From positions 62,001 to 126,000 of the forward strand of contig PDPT01000036.1 in NCBI GenBank assembly GCA_002746605.1: a stretch of DNA of 64,000 nt, written 5' to 3'. Positions 1 to 11,300 of this stretch are shown here, piece after piece; within the stretch, counting starts at the first letter, position 1, and the number at the start of each line of letters is the position of its first letter. The DNA comes from Ignavibacteriota bacterium. GTDB taxonomy: Bacteria; Bacteroidota; Ignavibacteria; Ignavibacteriales; Melioribacteraceae. The position numbers and the translations under genes are program-made. The notes under the pieces were generated by a model, which was given only the letters and a program-made list of their open reading frames with translations, made no database searches and was not told where the DNA came from.

Positions 1-200
1 CAAACGATAATACTATTATATTTTGTATCAATTTTTTTTTTGACTTGACATTTTTGTCGAAAATTGACAATTTGATATGGTTTTTTCAAAAAATGTGTAA
101 AAGGAATTTTTATAGAGAGTTTTGCTACTTTTAATGTTTTAAATAATTTAGTTATTTTTATCTGATATATTTCAGGAAGTAGTAATTAGGAGTTTTAAAT

Positions 201-3200
201 TTGTATAAATTCTCTATAAAAAGTTTTATATTTTTATTAATTCTTTTGTGTAACGTTTATTCGCAAGATGATTATAAATTGTTACACTCTTCTCAAAATT
301 CTCTTGTAATAGAATATACTCCAAGTTATAAAATCAACAAAAAGTTTGTAATTGATGGAAGTAATTATTTGGATATCCAAATTGATAATGGCTCTAACAT
401 AAACAATAAAGAGGGACTTCCTTATGTCCCGAGCAGAATTTTTACTGTTGGAGTTCAAGAGGAATTTGGAAATAACATTCAAATAATAAATACTAAATAT
501 AAAATTCTAAATGGCAAGCTAAAACCATTCCCGCAGCTTAAAAAAGAAAACGGTTTTCCTAAAGAAGTTTATAATGAAAGTGAAGAGTATTCAAATTTTC
601 AAGATTTTGAATTAGTTACTTTTGGTCAATATGGTTTGGCAAGAGATTTACAAATTCAAGAAGTAATTGTAAATCCCATTCAGTTTAATCCGAAAAAAAA
701 TCAAATTAAACTATTTGAAAAAATTGTGTTTCAGATAAATTTTTCAAAGTCTAATGTTGCAACTAAAATTCGAGAATCTGAGTTATTAAAAGATATTGTT
801 GTTAATGATGATGTTGTTGAAACTTGGAAAGTAAAAGAAAAAAGTTTAACAAAAAGAAATATTAAAAACTCCGTACTTGCCCAAGGTGATTGGTTTAAGT
901 TTGAAGCACCTGAAGAAGGAATATATAGAATCAATTATGAATTCTTGGAAAAACTCGGAATTCCCATTGATAATATAAATCCGAAAACAATAAAAATTTA
1001 TAATAACGGAGGTTATATTCTCCCTTCAGGATTGCTCCAAGAAAGACCAATTGACTTAACAGAAATAGCAATTATTGTTAATGGCGAAGATGATGGTTCT
1101 TTTAACACAAATGATGAAATTTTGTTTTACGGACGCGGTGTAGATTTTTGGGAATTTAATTCAAATAGAAAAAAAATTATAAGAAACAGAAATTACTATT
1201 CCAAACATAATTATTATTGGCTTACTTATGGTGGTTCTGAAGGAAAGCGGATGGTGACTCAACAAAATGTAAGTGGTACAGCCGATTTAATCCAAACAAC
1301 TACCAAAGCATTTAAATTTCAAGATGTGGATAATAGAAACTTAATGGGTTCCGGTTTGCTTTTTATTGAAGATGATTATACATCCACAAGTAAAAGTAAA
1401 ACATATATGCACACACTTGATGGTTTACAAGCCGGCAGTAAGATAAATTATAAGATTCAATTTGTGAATGGTTCCAAAACTTACAATAAGTTATCTATTT
1501 CGGAACACGACAAACAAATTTTTTCTAACAACATCAGAGGTAATGATTCCCGTTATTCTTATGGTGCTCTTACTAAAATTACTGCAAGCTATTCGGATAA
1601 TTTACCCGATAATAGAAGCATCCTCAAATTTAGCTATACTCCCAGAACTATTTCCGATTTGGGACATTTGGATTTTATTGAAATTCAATATATACAGAAT
1701 TTGATGACTAAAACCGATAAACTGCCTGTAATAATTTTTTCCGAATTGAATAATGGCATTACAGAGTTTAAAGGGACTCCGTACAACAATAGTAATTTCT
1801 CAATTTATAACATTACCGATTATGCAGACCCAAAAATTGTGAATGCAGAAATTAATAGTGGTGATTTTGTTTTTAAAAGTAATGAAAATGATTCGGTTGT
1901 ATCAAAATATTTATGCTTGCAAAATGATTTAATAAAAGTTCCGACCAATGCAGTGAAAGAAGAAAATACTAATATTCGAGGTGAAATAAGCGGAGCAAAA
2001 TATGTAATAATCACTCATAAAAATTTTTCAGAACAAGCTGAAAGATTATTGAACTATAGAATGAATGAAGCCCCGAACAAAATTAGTGGAATTATAACAT
2101 ATATCGATGAAATCTTTAATGAGTTTTCATGCGGAAGTTTAGATCCTACAGCCATTAGAGATTATTTAAAATATGCTTATGATAATTGGGCAACACAGCC
2201 TGAATATGTTCTCTTATTTGGTGATGGAGATTTTGATTACTTTAATACTTTGAATTTAAATAAAAACTTTATTCCTACTTTTCAAACAATGAATTCTTTG
2301 TATGAAATTTATTCTTACCCTTACGATGACTACTATAGCAGAATTTCAGGAAAAAATAATGATCATGTAGCTGATCTTGGTATGGGAAGATTAAATGTAA
2401 ACAATACTGCTCAAGCAAAAATTATAGTTGATAAAATAATTGAATATGAAACTAAATTAAATAAAGGTTTATGGCGTAATAAAATAACATTACTTGGTGA
2501 CGACGGATATGCCGGACCCGGTGATTATGATGGAAGTAGACATACAAATCAGTCCGAATTATTAAATCGTAGTTTTATCCCCAAAAATTTTGACATAGAA
2601 AAAATATATTTATCTAATTACGAAAGTGTAAATACAGGTTTAGGAAGAAGAAAACCGGCATGTAATCAAGCAATAATTTCTTCGATTAATAATGGAACTC
2701 TTTTATTTAATTATTTTGGACACGGTTCCCCTGATGTTTGGGCTCATGAAAGAGTTTTTACGAGAAGTGTTTCTATACCGCAGTTAAAAAATAAAGAATA
2801 CTTTTTCTTAACGGCGGCTACTTGTGATTTTGGGAAATTTGATGACCCCAATACTCTTAGTGCTACCGAAGAAATGTTACTTTTGGAAAATGCAGGTATG
2901 ATTGGCGGACTTTCTGCAGCGAGAGTAGTTGAGTCAAATTCAAATTTTGGACTTTCAACAACATTTTATAAGAATTTGCTTCAGAAAAAAGATGATTCGG
3001 GATTTCCTGTAACAATAGGAAAAGCATTCTACTTATTAAAACAACAGAGGAGAGGAGTAAATGATGAAAAATTTCATTTATTCGGAGACCCTTATTTAAG
3101 ATTAAATATTCCTGTATTGCCAATTAAAATTACTTCCGTAAATAATGAAAAACCTGATAGTGTTGTAAATATTAAATCTTTAAGTAAAACCACAATAAAA

Positions 3201-4169
3201 GGAAAAGTGCTAAATTTAAATAATCAAGCATCAAATCAAACCGGTGAATGTATAGTAACAGTTTATGATTCTTATAGAACTATACCCCTTGAAGATATAA
3301 AATACAAAATGACTGACCAAGGTGGAATAATTTTCAGAGGCAGAGTCTCAGTTGAAAATGGTCAATTTTCAACATCATTTATTGTTCCGAAAGATATTTC
3401 CTACGATGATAAAAACGGAAAAATAATAGCTTACTTCTTTAATGATGAAACAGATGGAGTTGGCTATACCGAGAATATATTTATTGGTGGTACCGATACA
3501 ACTAATGCAAATGATAAAAAAGGACCGGAAATTGAAATTCTTTATGACAATGAAACGGAAAGTTCGTACTTAGTTGGACCTAATTTTAATCTTAGAGTGA
3601 AATTATTTGATGAATCCGGATTAAATACAACCGGGTTGGGAATAGGTCATAAATTAGAAGCAATTTTAAACGATGATGAAGAAAACTCTATAGATCTAAC
3701 AAATTATTTTATTGGTAATATAAATTCGGACGGTAAAGCAGGTGAGGTTAATTATAAATTCTCTTCGCTCGAATCAGGTGAGTATAAAATAAAAATTAAT
3801 GCATGGGATGTATATAATAATTTTTCGACTCAAGAAAATTATTTTACAGTTGTAACCGATGAAGATTTAGTGGTAAGACAAGTTTATAATTATCCGAACC
3901 CTTTTAGCTCAAATACATTTTTTACATTCCAGCATAATCTGAATGAACCTATAAATGTAAAAATAAAAATCTATACAGTAGCAGGTAGAGTTATAAAAGA
4001 AATTGAAAATTTTGGAATAAATACTAAGTTTGTAAAAATAGGTTGGAACGGAAGAGATAAGGATAATAACGAAATTGCTAATGGAACTTATTTATATAAA
4101 CTAATTGTTAAATCTGAAACAGGCAAATACAAAAAAAATATACTTGGAAAAATGGCAGTTATTAAGTAA
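201..4169 (+). CDS. porU: PorU-like type IX secretion sortase (peptidase C25 family)
   Basis: Probable T9SS sortase, which removes the C-terminal sorting domain of cargo at the outer membrane and attaches cargo to the surface. It has 1322 residues, somewhat longer than P. gingivalis PorU. Residues 1-21 form a signal peptide ending near VYSQ. The caspase-like C25 core lies in the middle-to-late part, with the likely catalytic His841 in NYFGHGSPD and Cys875 in TAATCDFGKFDDP. The last ~90 residues, starting at YNYPNPF, are a FlgD-like type-A sorting domain, which PorU is known to carry. The start is TTG: AGGAG at 188-192 lies 8 nt upstream and the signal peptide begins directly after it. porV follows 50 nt downstream, which strongly supports the call. 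Upstream, positions 45-70 hold two TTGACA copies and a small inverted repeat, but no -10 fits well. Confidence 0.88.
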   Translation: MYKFSIKSFIFLLILLCNVYSQDDYKLLHSSQNSLVIEYTPSYKINKKFVIDGSNYLDIQIDNGSNINNKEGLPYVPSRIFTVGVQEEFGNNIQIINTKYKILNGKLKPFPQLKKENGFPKEVYNESEEYSNFQDFELVTFGQYGLARDLQIQEVIVNPIQFNPKKNQIKLFEKIVFQINFSKSNVATKIRESELLKDIVVNDDVVETWKVKEKSLTKRNIKNSVLAQGDWFKFEAPEEGIYRINYEFLEKLGIPIDNINPKTIKIYNNGGYILPSGLLQERPIDLTEIAIIVNGEDDGSFNTNDEILFYGRGVDFWEFNSNRKKIIRNRNYYSKHNYYWLTYGGSEGKRMVTQQNVSGTADLIQTTTKAFKFQDVDNRNLMGSGLLFIEDDYTSTSKSKTYMHTLDGLQAGSKINYKIQFVNGSKTYNKLSISEHDKQIFSNNIRGNDSRYSYGALTKITASYSDNLPDNRSILKFSYTPRTISDLGHLDFIEIQYIQNLMTKTDKLPVIIFSELNNGITEFKGTPYNNSNFSIYNITDYADPKIVNAEINSGDFVFKSNENDSVVSKYLCLQNDLIKVPTNAVKEENTNIRGEISGAKYVIITHKNFSEQAERLLNYRMNEAPNKISGIITYIDEIFNEFSCGSLDPTAIRDYLKYAYDNWATQPEYVLLFGDGDFDYFNTLNLNKNFIPTFQTMNSLYEIYSYPYDDYYSRISGKNNDHVADLGMGRLNVNNTAQAKIIVDKIIEYETKLNKGLWRNKITLLGDDGYAGPGDYDGSRHTNQSELLNRSFIPKNFDIEKIYLSNYESVNTGLGRRKPACNQAIISSINNGTLLFNYFGHGSPDVWAHERVFTRSVSIPQLKNKEYFFLTAATCDFGKFDDPNTLSATEEMLLLENAGMIGGLSAARVVESNSNFGLSTTFYKNLLQKKDDSGFPVTIGKAFYLLKQQRRGVNDEKFHLFGDPYLRLNIPVLPIKITSVNNEKPDSVVNIKSLSKTTIKGKVLNLNNQASNQTGECIVTVYDSYRTIPLEDIKYKMTDQGGIIFRGRVSVENGQFSTSFIVPKDISYDDKNGKIIAYFFNDETDGVGYTENIFIGGTDTTNANDKKGPEIEILYDNETESSYLVGPNFNLRVKLFDESGLNTTGLGIGHKLEAILNDDEENSIDLTNYFIGNINSDGKAGEVNYKFSSLESGEYKIKINAWDVYNNFSTQENYFTVVTDEDLVVRQVYNYPNPFSSNTFFTFQHNLNEPINVKIKIYTVAGRVIKEIENFGINTKFVKIGWNGRDKDNNEIANGTYLYKLIVKSETGKYKKNILGKMAVIK

Positions 4170-4219
4170 ACTTAAAACCTGCCTTTAATAATTACATAAT
4201 ATAAAGGAGATATTTAATT

Positions 4220-5383
4220 ATGAAAAAATATTTAATAATCTTGGTTCTACTTCTAATTTCATTTGGAGTGACCAATAAAATAAGTGCACAAGGAGAAACC
4301 GCTGTACCCTTTCTACTATTGGCACCTGATTCAAGAGCCGGCGGTATAGGTGAATCCGGTGTAGGACTTGCAGATAACTCAGCCGCAATTTTCTGGAATC
4401 CTGCAGGAATTGCTTTTTTGACGGGAGCCGAAGCAAGTATTACCCATAGTAATTGGTTACCGGCTTTTAATTTACCCGATCTTTTTTACGAATATTTAAC
4501 TTACAGACAATATCTTGAAGAATTGGATGGCAGTATAACTTCAAGTATTACTTATATGAATTTTGGTGAGTTTATTAGAACAGGACAAGATTCACCCGAT
4601 GAAATTGGCAGGTTTAGATCTTTTGATGCTGCTCTTACTTTTGGATATGCTACTAAACTGCATCCTGATTGGGGTTTTGGATTAAACTTCAGACTAATCC
4701 ATAGTCGTTTATCAGATAAACCTACAGCGAATGAAGATGGTGAAGGTGTTGCAACGAGTGTCAGTTTTGATGTTGCTACAATGTGGAGACCCGAAAAATT
4801 AAATTTACCTTTAATAGGTAATTTTGATAACAGATTAAGTCTTGGTATAAATCTAAGTAATATTGGACCAAAGATTTATTACATCGATCAAGCTCAAGCG
4901 GATCCAATTCCTACAAACTTTAGAGTGGGGCTTGCTCTAAGACTTATGGAAGATGAATATAACTCATTAACCTTAACAACAGATTTTAGTAAATTATTGG
5001 TCGATAGGGACAGCGTTGGCGGAAAAGATGAATTCTATGAAGCTCTTTTTACTGCTTGGGCAGATGATGATTTTAATTCTGAGTTAAGAGATATTGTTAC
5101 TTCAGTAGGTTTAGAATATTGGTATGGAGCAGAAGATTTTAAATTCGCTTTAAGAACAGGCTTCTTTTATGAAGATCCTAGCTTCGGAAATAGAAAATTT
5201 GTTACAATTGGAGCGGGAATAAGATACGATATTTACGGATTTGATTTCGGTTATATTACAACAGATGTTTTCCCTGATGGAGATAAGCACCCGCTTTCCG
5301 ATACATTAAGATTTACACTTTCAATAGGCTGGGGACCCTCAACCTCAACGTTTGAAGGTCAAGGATTTCCTCGCGGAATATAA
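4220..5383 (+). CDS. porV: PorV, type IX secretion outer-membrane shuttle protein
   Basis: PorV (LptO) is an outer-membrane beta-barrel of the FadL type. It carries T9SS cargo from the translocon to the PorU sortase. The 387-residue protein has a signal peptide (cleavage near KISAQ). It then shows the family N-terminal signature: PFLLLAPDSRAGGIGESG, then NSAAIFWNPAGIA. The remainder alternates hydrophobic and polar residues as in barrel strands, with loops such as GFGLNFRLIHS. AGGAG at 4205-4209 supports the ATG start. It sits between porU and another secreted-protein gene; the next gene begins 3 nt after its stop, so they are probably co-transcribed. The related PorQ/PorP families differ at the N-terminus, and the porU neighbour makes PorV the best fit. 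Confidence 0.88.
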   Translation: MKKYLIILVLLLISFGVTNKISAQGETAVPFLLLAPDSRAGGIGESGVGLADNSAAIFWNPAGIAFLTGAEASITHSNWLPAFNLPDLFYEYLTYRQYLEELDGSITSSITYMNFGEFIRTGQDSPDEIGRFRSFDAALTFGYATKLHPDWGFGLNFRLIHSRLSDKPTANEDGEGVATSVSFDVATMWRPEKLNLPLIGNFDNRLSLGINLSNIGPKIYYIDQAQADPIPTNFRVGLALRLMEDEYNSLTLTTDFSKLLVDRDSVGGKDEFYEALFTAWADDDFNSELRDIVTSVGLEYWYGAEDFKFALRTGFFYEDPSFGNRKFVTIGAGIRYDIYGFDFGYITTDVFPDGDKHPLSDTLRFTLSIGWGPSTSTFEGQGFPRGI

Positions 5384-5386
5384 ATT

Positions 5387-8326
5387 ATGCTAAAAAAAAT
5401 TATTCTTATTGCTGTTATAGGGTTGAGTTTTATTAAAGCTCAATCCTATAATGAAATTATTACTAATTACGCCAATAAAAGTCAGATTAAAATTCAGGAT
5501 ATTAATATTCTTGCAGTGATGGTTGAATTTCAACCTGATAAATTTGATCTTACTTACGGAGACGGTACATTTGGGAGTATTTATTCGAAAGATTACGGTA
5601 ATGATATTTTAGATCCGCTTCCTCATGATTTAGATTATTTTGCGGATCATTTAAAATTTGCAAAAAATTATTATGATGAAGTTTCTGACGAGAATGTAAG
5701 TATTACTTATGATGTTCTGCCCGATATCATTACGGTTTCTAAAACAATGCGAGATTATTCACCGGTAGATAATGAATCATTTAAATCACTCGGAGATTTT
5801 TCTAAAGAAGTTTGGGAGCTAGTGAAAAATAAATATACTCAACAAGATTTTTCTAAATATAATCTATTCATAATTTTTCATGCAGGTGTTGGAAAAGATA
5901 TAAGTACCAACCAATTTTTCGGAGAAGCAAGAGATTTACCTTCTGTTTACTTAAGTGAAAAAAAATTAAAATCCTTTTATGGCGAAACGTTTAAAGGATT
6001 TCCTCTTAATAACGGTGCCTTTGTTACCAATACAATTATCTTACCCGAAACTGAATCACGAGAAGATAAAACGGTTAATGGCACAACACTTTTGGAATTA
6101 TCTATTAACGGTCTTATTGTAAGTAATATTGCCAGCTATCTTGGGCTGCCTGATTTATATGATTCCGAGACGGGCAAAAGTGCTATCGGTAGATTCGGAT
6201 TAATGGACGGACAATCTTTATTTGCATATAGAGGACTGTTTCCACCTGAACCTTCTGCGTGGGAAAAAATATTTTTGGGTTGGAAAAAACCTGTTGTTAT
6301 CGATAAAGCAACTGAAAATATTAGCGTTACCGTAAATGAAGTTGCTCAAGAAAATGATAATGTAATTATCAAAATTCCTATATCTTCATCGGAATATTTT
6401 TTAATTGAGAATAGAAACAGAGATGCAGATAAAAACGGTGCTAAGCTAACTTATAAAGTTGGCGGACAAGTAAGAGTTATTACTTTTGATAAGGATTTGG
6501 ATAATTTTAATAATTCTATTGTCGATACATTAAAAGGAGTATTGCTTAATGTTGATGAATTTGATTGGGCTTTACCAGGCAGTGGTATTTTGATTTGGCA
6601 CATCGATGAGAAAATTATTAATGATAATCTTGCCGAAAATAAAGTTAATGTAGGAGATAATAGAGGAATAAATTTAGTTGAGGCAGACGGAATACAAGAT
6701 ATAGGTGAAGAATTTAAAACAATCTTTGGTGATATGATAATTGCTGAAGGTGAAAAGAATGATTTTTGGTTTTCCGCTAATAGTGCAGAATATTATTCAA
6801 ATGTTTTTGGTCCCAATACCAAACCCAATACTCGAACAAATTCCGGGGCAAATAGTTTAATTACTATTTCCAACTTTTCGGATATTGCCAATACAATGAC
6901 ATTCAATCTTGATTTTGGTAATACTAATTTTTCGTTAACAAACACTTACAAAGTCAAAAATATTAAAAACTTTAAAACTTCAAATCTTAATAATATTTAT
7001 GTTCTGAAAGATGACGGAAAATTAGTTGATGTTAAGCATAGCAATGAATATGTTGATTTTTCCGATGTTGAAATAGCAGTTACAAGTTATAATAATATTG
7101 ATTTTATTTTTGGGGCAAAAGGGGAAACTCTTAATGCAGCTTTTTATAACGATAATACTAATTCTCTTAAAATTAATACAGATACAGAAATTACATCACC
7201 AGTGGTACTAAAAAAAATAAATGATTCCCAAGTGGAAATATTTATAGGATTAAAAAATGGAAACTTAAATAAATATTTATTCGATATGAAAAGTAGGGAA
7301 CTCCCTAAACTTATATCTTCTGAAAATATTTTTAATGAAAGGATAAATCAAATCGGATATCTAAATGATAATATTTTTGTTGTAGGTGAAAAGAAATTTA
7401 AGTTTATCGGCAGTCCCGAACATTCACTAAGTGCTAACATTAAAAAAGCTGTTTTAACAACTGATATGCAAAATCAAAATATTTTGATTTTGGTTAATAA
7501 TAACAATGAAATTTACAGTCTGGTTAATGAAAAAAATGAACTTAAAATGATTTATCAGTCTGATATCAATATTAATGGAATTGCGCTTGCCGACTTAAAA
7601 CAGGATGGAAATAATTCTTTAGTTTTTAATTCCGACCAAAAAATCAAAGCTATTAACTTGGAAGGTTTCGTTGTAGATAATTTCCCTTTTACTACAAATA
7701 CCGATGAAACTTTTACAGGAGCTCCTATCTCGGCAGATTTGAATAATGATGGATTTGGTGATATTCTTTCAACAAAAGATAATGGAGATATTTATGCAAT
7801 TTCCGGTAAAGACGGAAAACTAATTGTGGGTTTTCCAATTTCAACAGGTGGTACATTTTACGGGGAGCAAAATATTTTTTCAAGAAATAATAAACTGATA
7901 CTAAATTCCGTATCAAATAATGAGCAGATATTTGAATGGAATATTGCTACGGAAGGTAAAGTTTTCTGGGGAAATAAATATGGTGATAACTTTAATTCAA
8001 CATCATTAGCTAAAGCCGGCGATTCCCAACAAGTATCAGAGTTCTTCCCTGAAAATAGAACTTACAATTGGCCTAATCCTGTTTACGGAAATGAAACTTT
8101 TCTGCGTACTTATGTTTCAGAGGATTCTGAAGTAAGAATAAAAATATTTGATTTAGCAGGAGCTCTTGTAGATGAACTTAGCTTTTTTGCTAAAGGAGGA
8201 ATTGATAGCGAAAAAGTTTGGAATGTAAAAAATGTAGAAAGCGGAGCCTATATCGCACATGTTGAAGTAAAATCAACTACAGGTAAAATTAAAAGTAAAA
8301 TAGTTAAAATTGCAATAATTAAATAA
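5387..8326 (+). CDS. M6-like secreted protein with degenerate zinc motif and T9SS sorting domain
   Basis: Exported 979-residue protein resembling M6 (immune inhibitor A type) metalloproteases. A short signal peptide ends near IKAQ. The M6-like region covers roughly residues 30-400 and keeps the family block GLPDLYD (residues 253-259), followed by GRFGLMDGQS. In active members an HExxH precedes GLPDLYD; here that slot reads SNIAS (residues 246-250), so both zinc-binding His and the catalytic Glu are missing. Around residues 730-830 are FG-GAP/VCBS-like stretches (LADLKQDGN, SADLNNDGFGDI). The C-terminus, from YNWPNPVYGNETF, is a type-A sorting domain, so the protein should itself be T9SS cargo. 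It follows porV by 3 nt. Proteolysis is unlikely; a structural or binding role is inferred from the motif loss. Confidence 0.75.
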   Translation: MLKKIILIAVIGLSFIKAQSYNEIITNYANKSQIKIQDINILAVMVEFQPDKFDLTYGDGTFGSIYSKDYGNDILDPLPHDLDYFADHLKFAKNYYDEVSDENVSITYDVLPDIITVSKTMRDYSPVDNESFKSLGDFSKEVWELVKNKYTQQDFSKYNLFIIFHAGVGKDISTNQFFGEARDLPSVYLSEKKLKSFYGETFKGFPLNNGAFVTNTIILPETESREDKTVNGTTLLELSINGLIVSNIASYLGLPDLYDSETGKSAIGRFGLMDGQSLFAYRGLFPPEPSAWEKIFLGWKKPVVIDKATENISVTVNEVAQENDNVIIKIPISSSEYFLIENRNRDADKNGAKLTYKVGGQVRVITFDKDLDNFNNSIVDTLKGVLLNVDEFDWALPGSGILIWHIDEKIINDNLAENKVNVGDNRGINLVEADGIQDIGEEFKTIFGDMIIAEGEKNDFWFSANSAEYYSNVFGPNTKPNTRTNSGANSLITISNFSDIANTMTFNLDFGNTNFSLTNTYKVKNIKNFKTSNLNNIYVLKDDGKLVDVKHSNEYVDFSDVEIAVTSYNNIDFIFGAKGETLNAAFYNDNTNSLKINTDTEITSPVVLKKINDSQVEIFIGLKNGNLNKYLFDMKSRELPKLISSENIFNERINQIGYLNDNIFVVGEKKFKFIGSPEHSLSANIKKAVLTTDMQNQNILILVNNNNEIYSLVNEKNELKMIYQSDININGIALADLKQDGNNSLVFNSDQKIKAINLEGFVVDNFPFTTNTDETFTGAPISADLNNDGFGDILSTKDNGDIYAISGKDGKLIVGFPISTGGTFYGEQNIFSRNNKLILNSVSNNEQIFEWNIATEGKVFWGNKYGDNFNSTSLAKAGDSQQVSEFFPENRTYNWPNPVYGNETFLRTYVSEDSEVRIKIFDLAGALVDELSFFAKGGIDSEKVWNVKNVESGAYIAHVEVKSTTGKIKSKIVKIAIIK

Positions 8327-11300
8327 TGAAAATACTATTGAGAATAATGAAAAAGACCTTTATTTTATTTTTATTTCTTGTATATAATGTTTTTGGACAG
8401 TTCAATGATTTTGATCCTTCTTATGATTGGTACACAATTAAAAGTGGGAACATTTATGTCCACTTTCACGAGGAAGCTGAAAGAACTGCAAGAACAGTTT
8501 TGAAAATTGCCGAAGATGTTTGGAAACCGATTACAAGCCTTTATAATTATGAACCTAAAGAAGCTCACTATATTATTAAAGATATTGATGATTATTCTAA
8601 TGGGGCAACATATTTTTTTGATAACAAGATTGAAATATGGGCATCGGCTTTAGATTTTGATCTGCGGGGAACACACAATTGGCTTAGGAATGTAATTTCT
8701 CATGAATTTACTCATTTAGTGCAAATCCAGGCAGGAATGAAACTAAGTAGAACTATTCCTGCATTTTATTTACAATTTCTAAATTACGAAGATAAAAGAC
8801 GACCTGATATTTTATACGGTTATCCTAATTTTATTGCATCCTATCCCGTTGCTACTTTCAATATTCCGGCGTGGTTTGCTGAAGGTACAGCCCAATATAT
8901 GAGGGCTGAATTTAATTACGATAATTGGGATACACATCGCGATATGATTTTGCGATCTTATGCGTTAGATAATAAAATGCTTACATGGAACGAAATGGGA
9001 TCCTTTGGCAAAACCAGTCTCGGTAATGAATCTGTTTATAATTCAGGGTTTGCTTTAACACGTTATATTTCTCAAAAATACGGCGAAGATAAGTTACGAG
9101 AAATAACTTACAAGCTGGGAAAACTTGGTAACTTTACAATTGATGCTGCTTTTGAAGATGTTTTAGGAAAAGACGGTAATCAAATTTATGATGAATGGAG
9201 CAGTTTCTTAAAAGGAAGTTATCAAAAAAGAATAGCGAAAGTAAAAGAAAATTTAATAGAAGGCAAAAAAATTTTTAATGAAGGATTTGGAAATTTTTAT
9301 CCGATCTTTTCGCAAGATGGAAGAAGTATTTATTTTATTTCAAATTCTAACAATGATTATTTGGGGCTTTCGGATATTTATAAATACAGCTTTAAAACAA
9401 AAAAAATCAAACTGATTAAATCACAGGTACGTTCTACATTTAGTTTTATAAAAGGGCAGAATAAAATTGTTTATGCTAAGCTTACAAATGATAATCCCAA
9501 TTGGAAGAATATACATGATTTATATGCTTACGATTTAGAGACTGAAGAAGAAACAAGACTTACACACGGATTACGTGCAAACAATCCGTGTGTTTCGCAT
9601 AATGGAAAATCAATAGTTTTTGTTTATCAAAAAGATGGTACTTCAAATATAGGAATTGTAAATGTAGATGGAAGTGATTATAGGTCGCTTACACTTTACA
9701 ATAAAGGGGAACAAGTTCATAATCCTAAATTTTCTTTAGATGATAAATCAATAATCTTTGGTTATTCATACCACCACGGAAGAGATATCGCAAAAGTGAA
9801 TCTTGATGGTTCGGGCAGAGAAACAATTTTAAAAACCAATGCCGATGAACGAAATGCAGTTTATTTTAATGAGAATGAAATAATATATTCTTCCGATGCA
9901 ACAGGAATTTTTAATATCTATAAGTATAATCTTAAAACAAAAGAAAATATTCAACTTACAAATGTACTTGGCGGAGCATTTATGCCTGCGGTAAACAAAA
10001 AAGGTGATGTAGCTTATGCCGGTTACACTTCGTCAGGTTATAAAATATTCTTAGTAGAATTTGAAGAAACTAAAAAAGTAAACCCGAATAAGAAATATGT
10101 TATTGTTAAAAATCCTCCTCTTGATATTGAAAAACGAAACGGTGATTTAACTAAAGCGGATTTTGCTAAATTAACAAATTTTAACGATTATGAATTACCA
10201 AAAGTAAAAAAAGAAAAATACGGAAATGCTTTTACAGATTTAAGCGTTCTTCCTTTTATACGATTTGATAATTATAACACATCAAATTCTTTTATCGATA
10301 AAATAAAACCGGGTGTTTACCTTACTTCTTCAGATATGTTAAACAGGTATGCAATATTTGCAGGTGGTTCAATTAATACAAGATTCGAAAGAGATCTTTT
10401 CTTTAATTTTGTTTATCGCAATAAACTTCCTTTATTATATTCGCTTGGGCTTAAACCTGAAGTTTCGCTTGATATTTTTTCGATAAGCAGAAAGTCCGAT
10501 GCCGATATAATTTTCGGGCAAGACAAAACAACAGATCCTCCTACATACGAATATAAAGTAAACACAGATGTAACTTATAACCTATTCGAAGTTGATTTAG
10601 CTTTCAATCATAAAATATTTAATCCTAGACATAATCTCGAGTTAAGGTTTATCTATAGTAAATATACTGCTGCAATAGGAAGTTTTTTATTAGCTGATAA
10701 GAAAACACTTTATCCAAGTAGCAGCGATGATTATTTTTTAGGAAGAAACTTGCAGCTTACTTATTCTTTCAGATCCATCTATCCGAATGTTGATGCTGAT
10801 ATAAACCCTTTGGGCTTGGAGATAGAGGCAAAATATAATTACGAGTTCAACAAGTATAATAATGATAGTGAGTATAAGTATGAAGATGGTGTCCTGGTTC
10901 CTTTATATAACAATTTTAATTTTCATAAAGTTGAATTAAACTTAAAGAATCACATGTATATTATAAAAGATCATACATTATCAACATATTTAAGAGTTGG
11001 TTCTATACTTGGTAAAACGGTGCCCGATTTCTTTGATTTTTATCTCGGAGGTTTAGTGGGAATGAAAAGCTATCCTTTTTATGCCGTTAGTGGAAATGAA
11101 TTAGCCTGGCTTAATTTAACATACAGATTTCCTATATTTAAACATATTGATTATCGTTTGGGACTTCTTTATTTAGATAAGCTCTTCTTTTCGGTGCACG
11201 GAGATATAGGAAATGCTTGGAATGGCAGTTTGCCAAGTTTGAATAAATTTAAAAAAGGAGCAGGTTTAGGTTTAAGATTTAAAATGACTTCTTTTTATTT

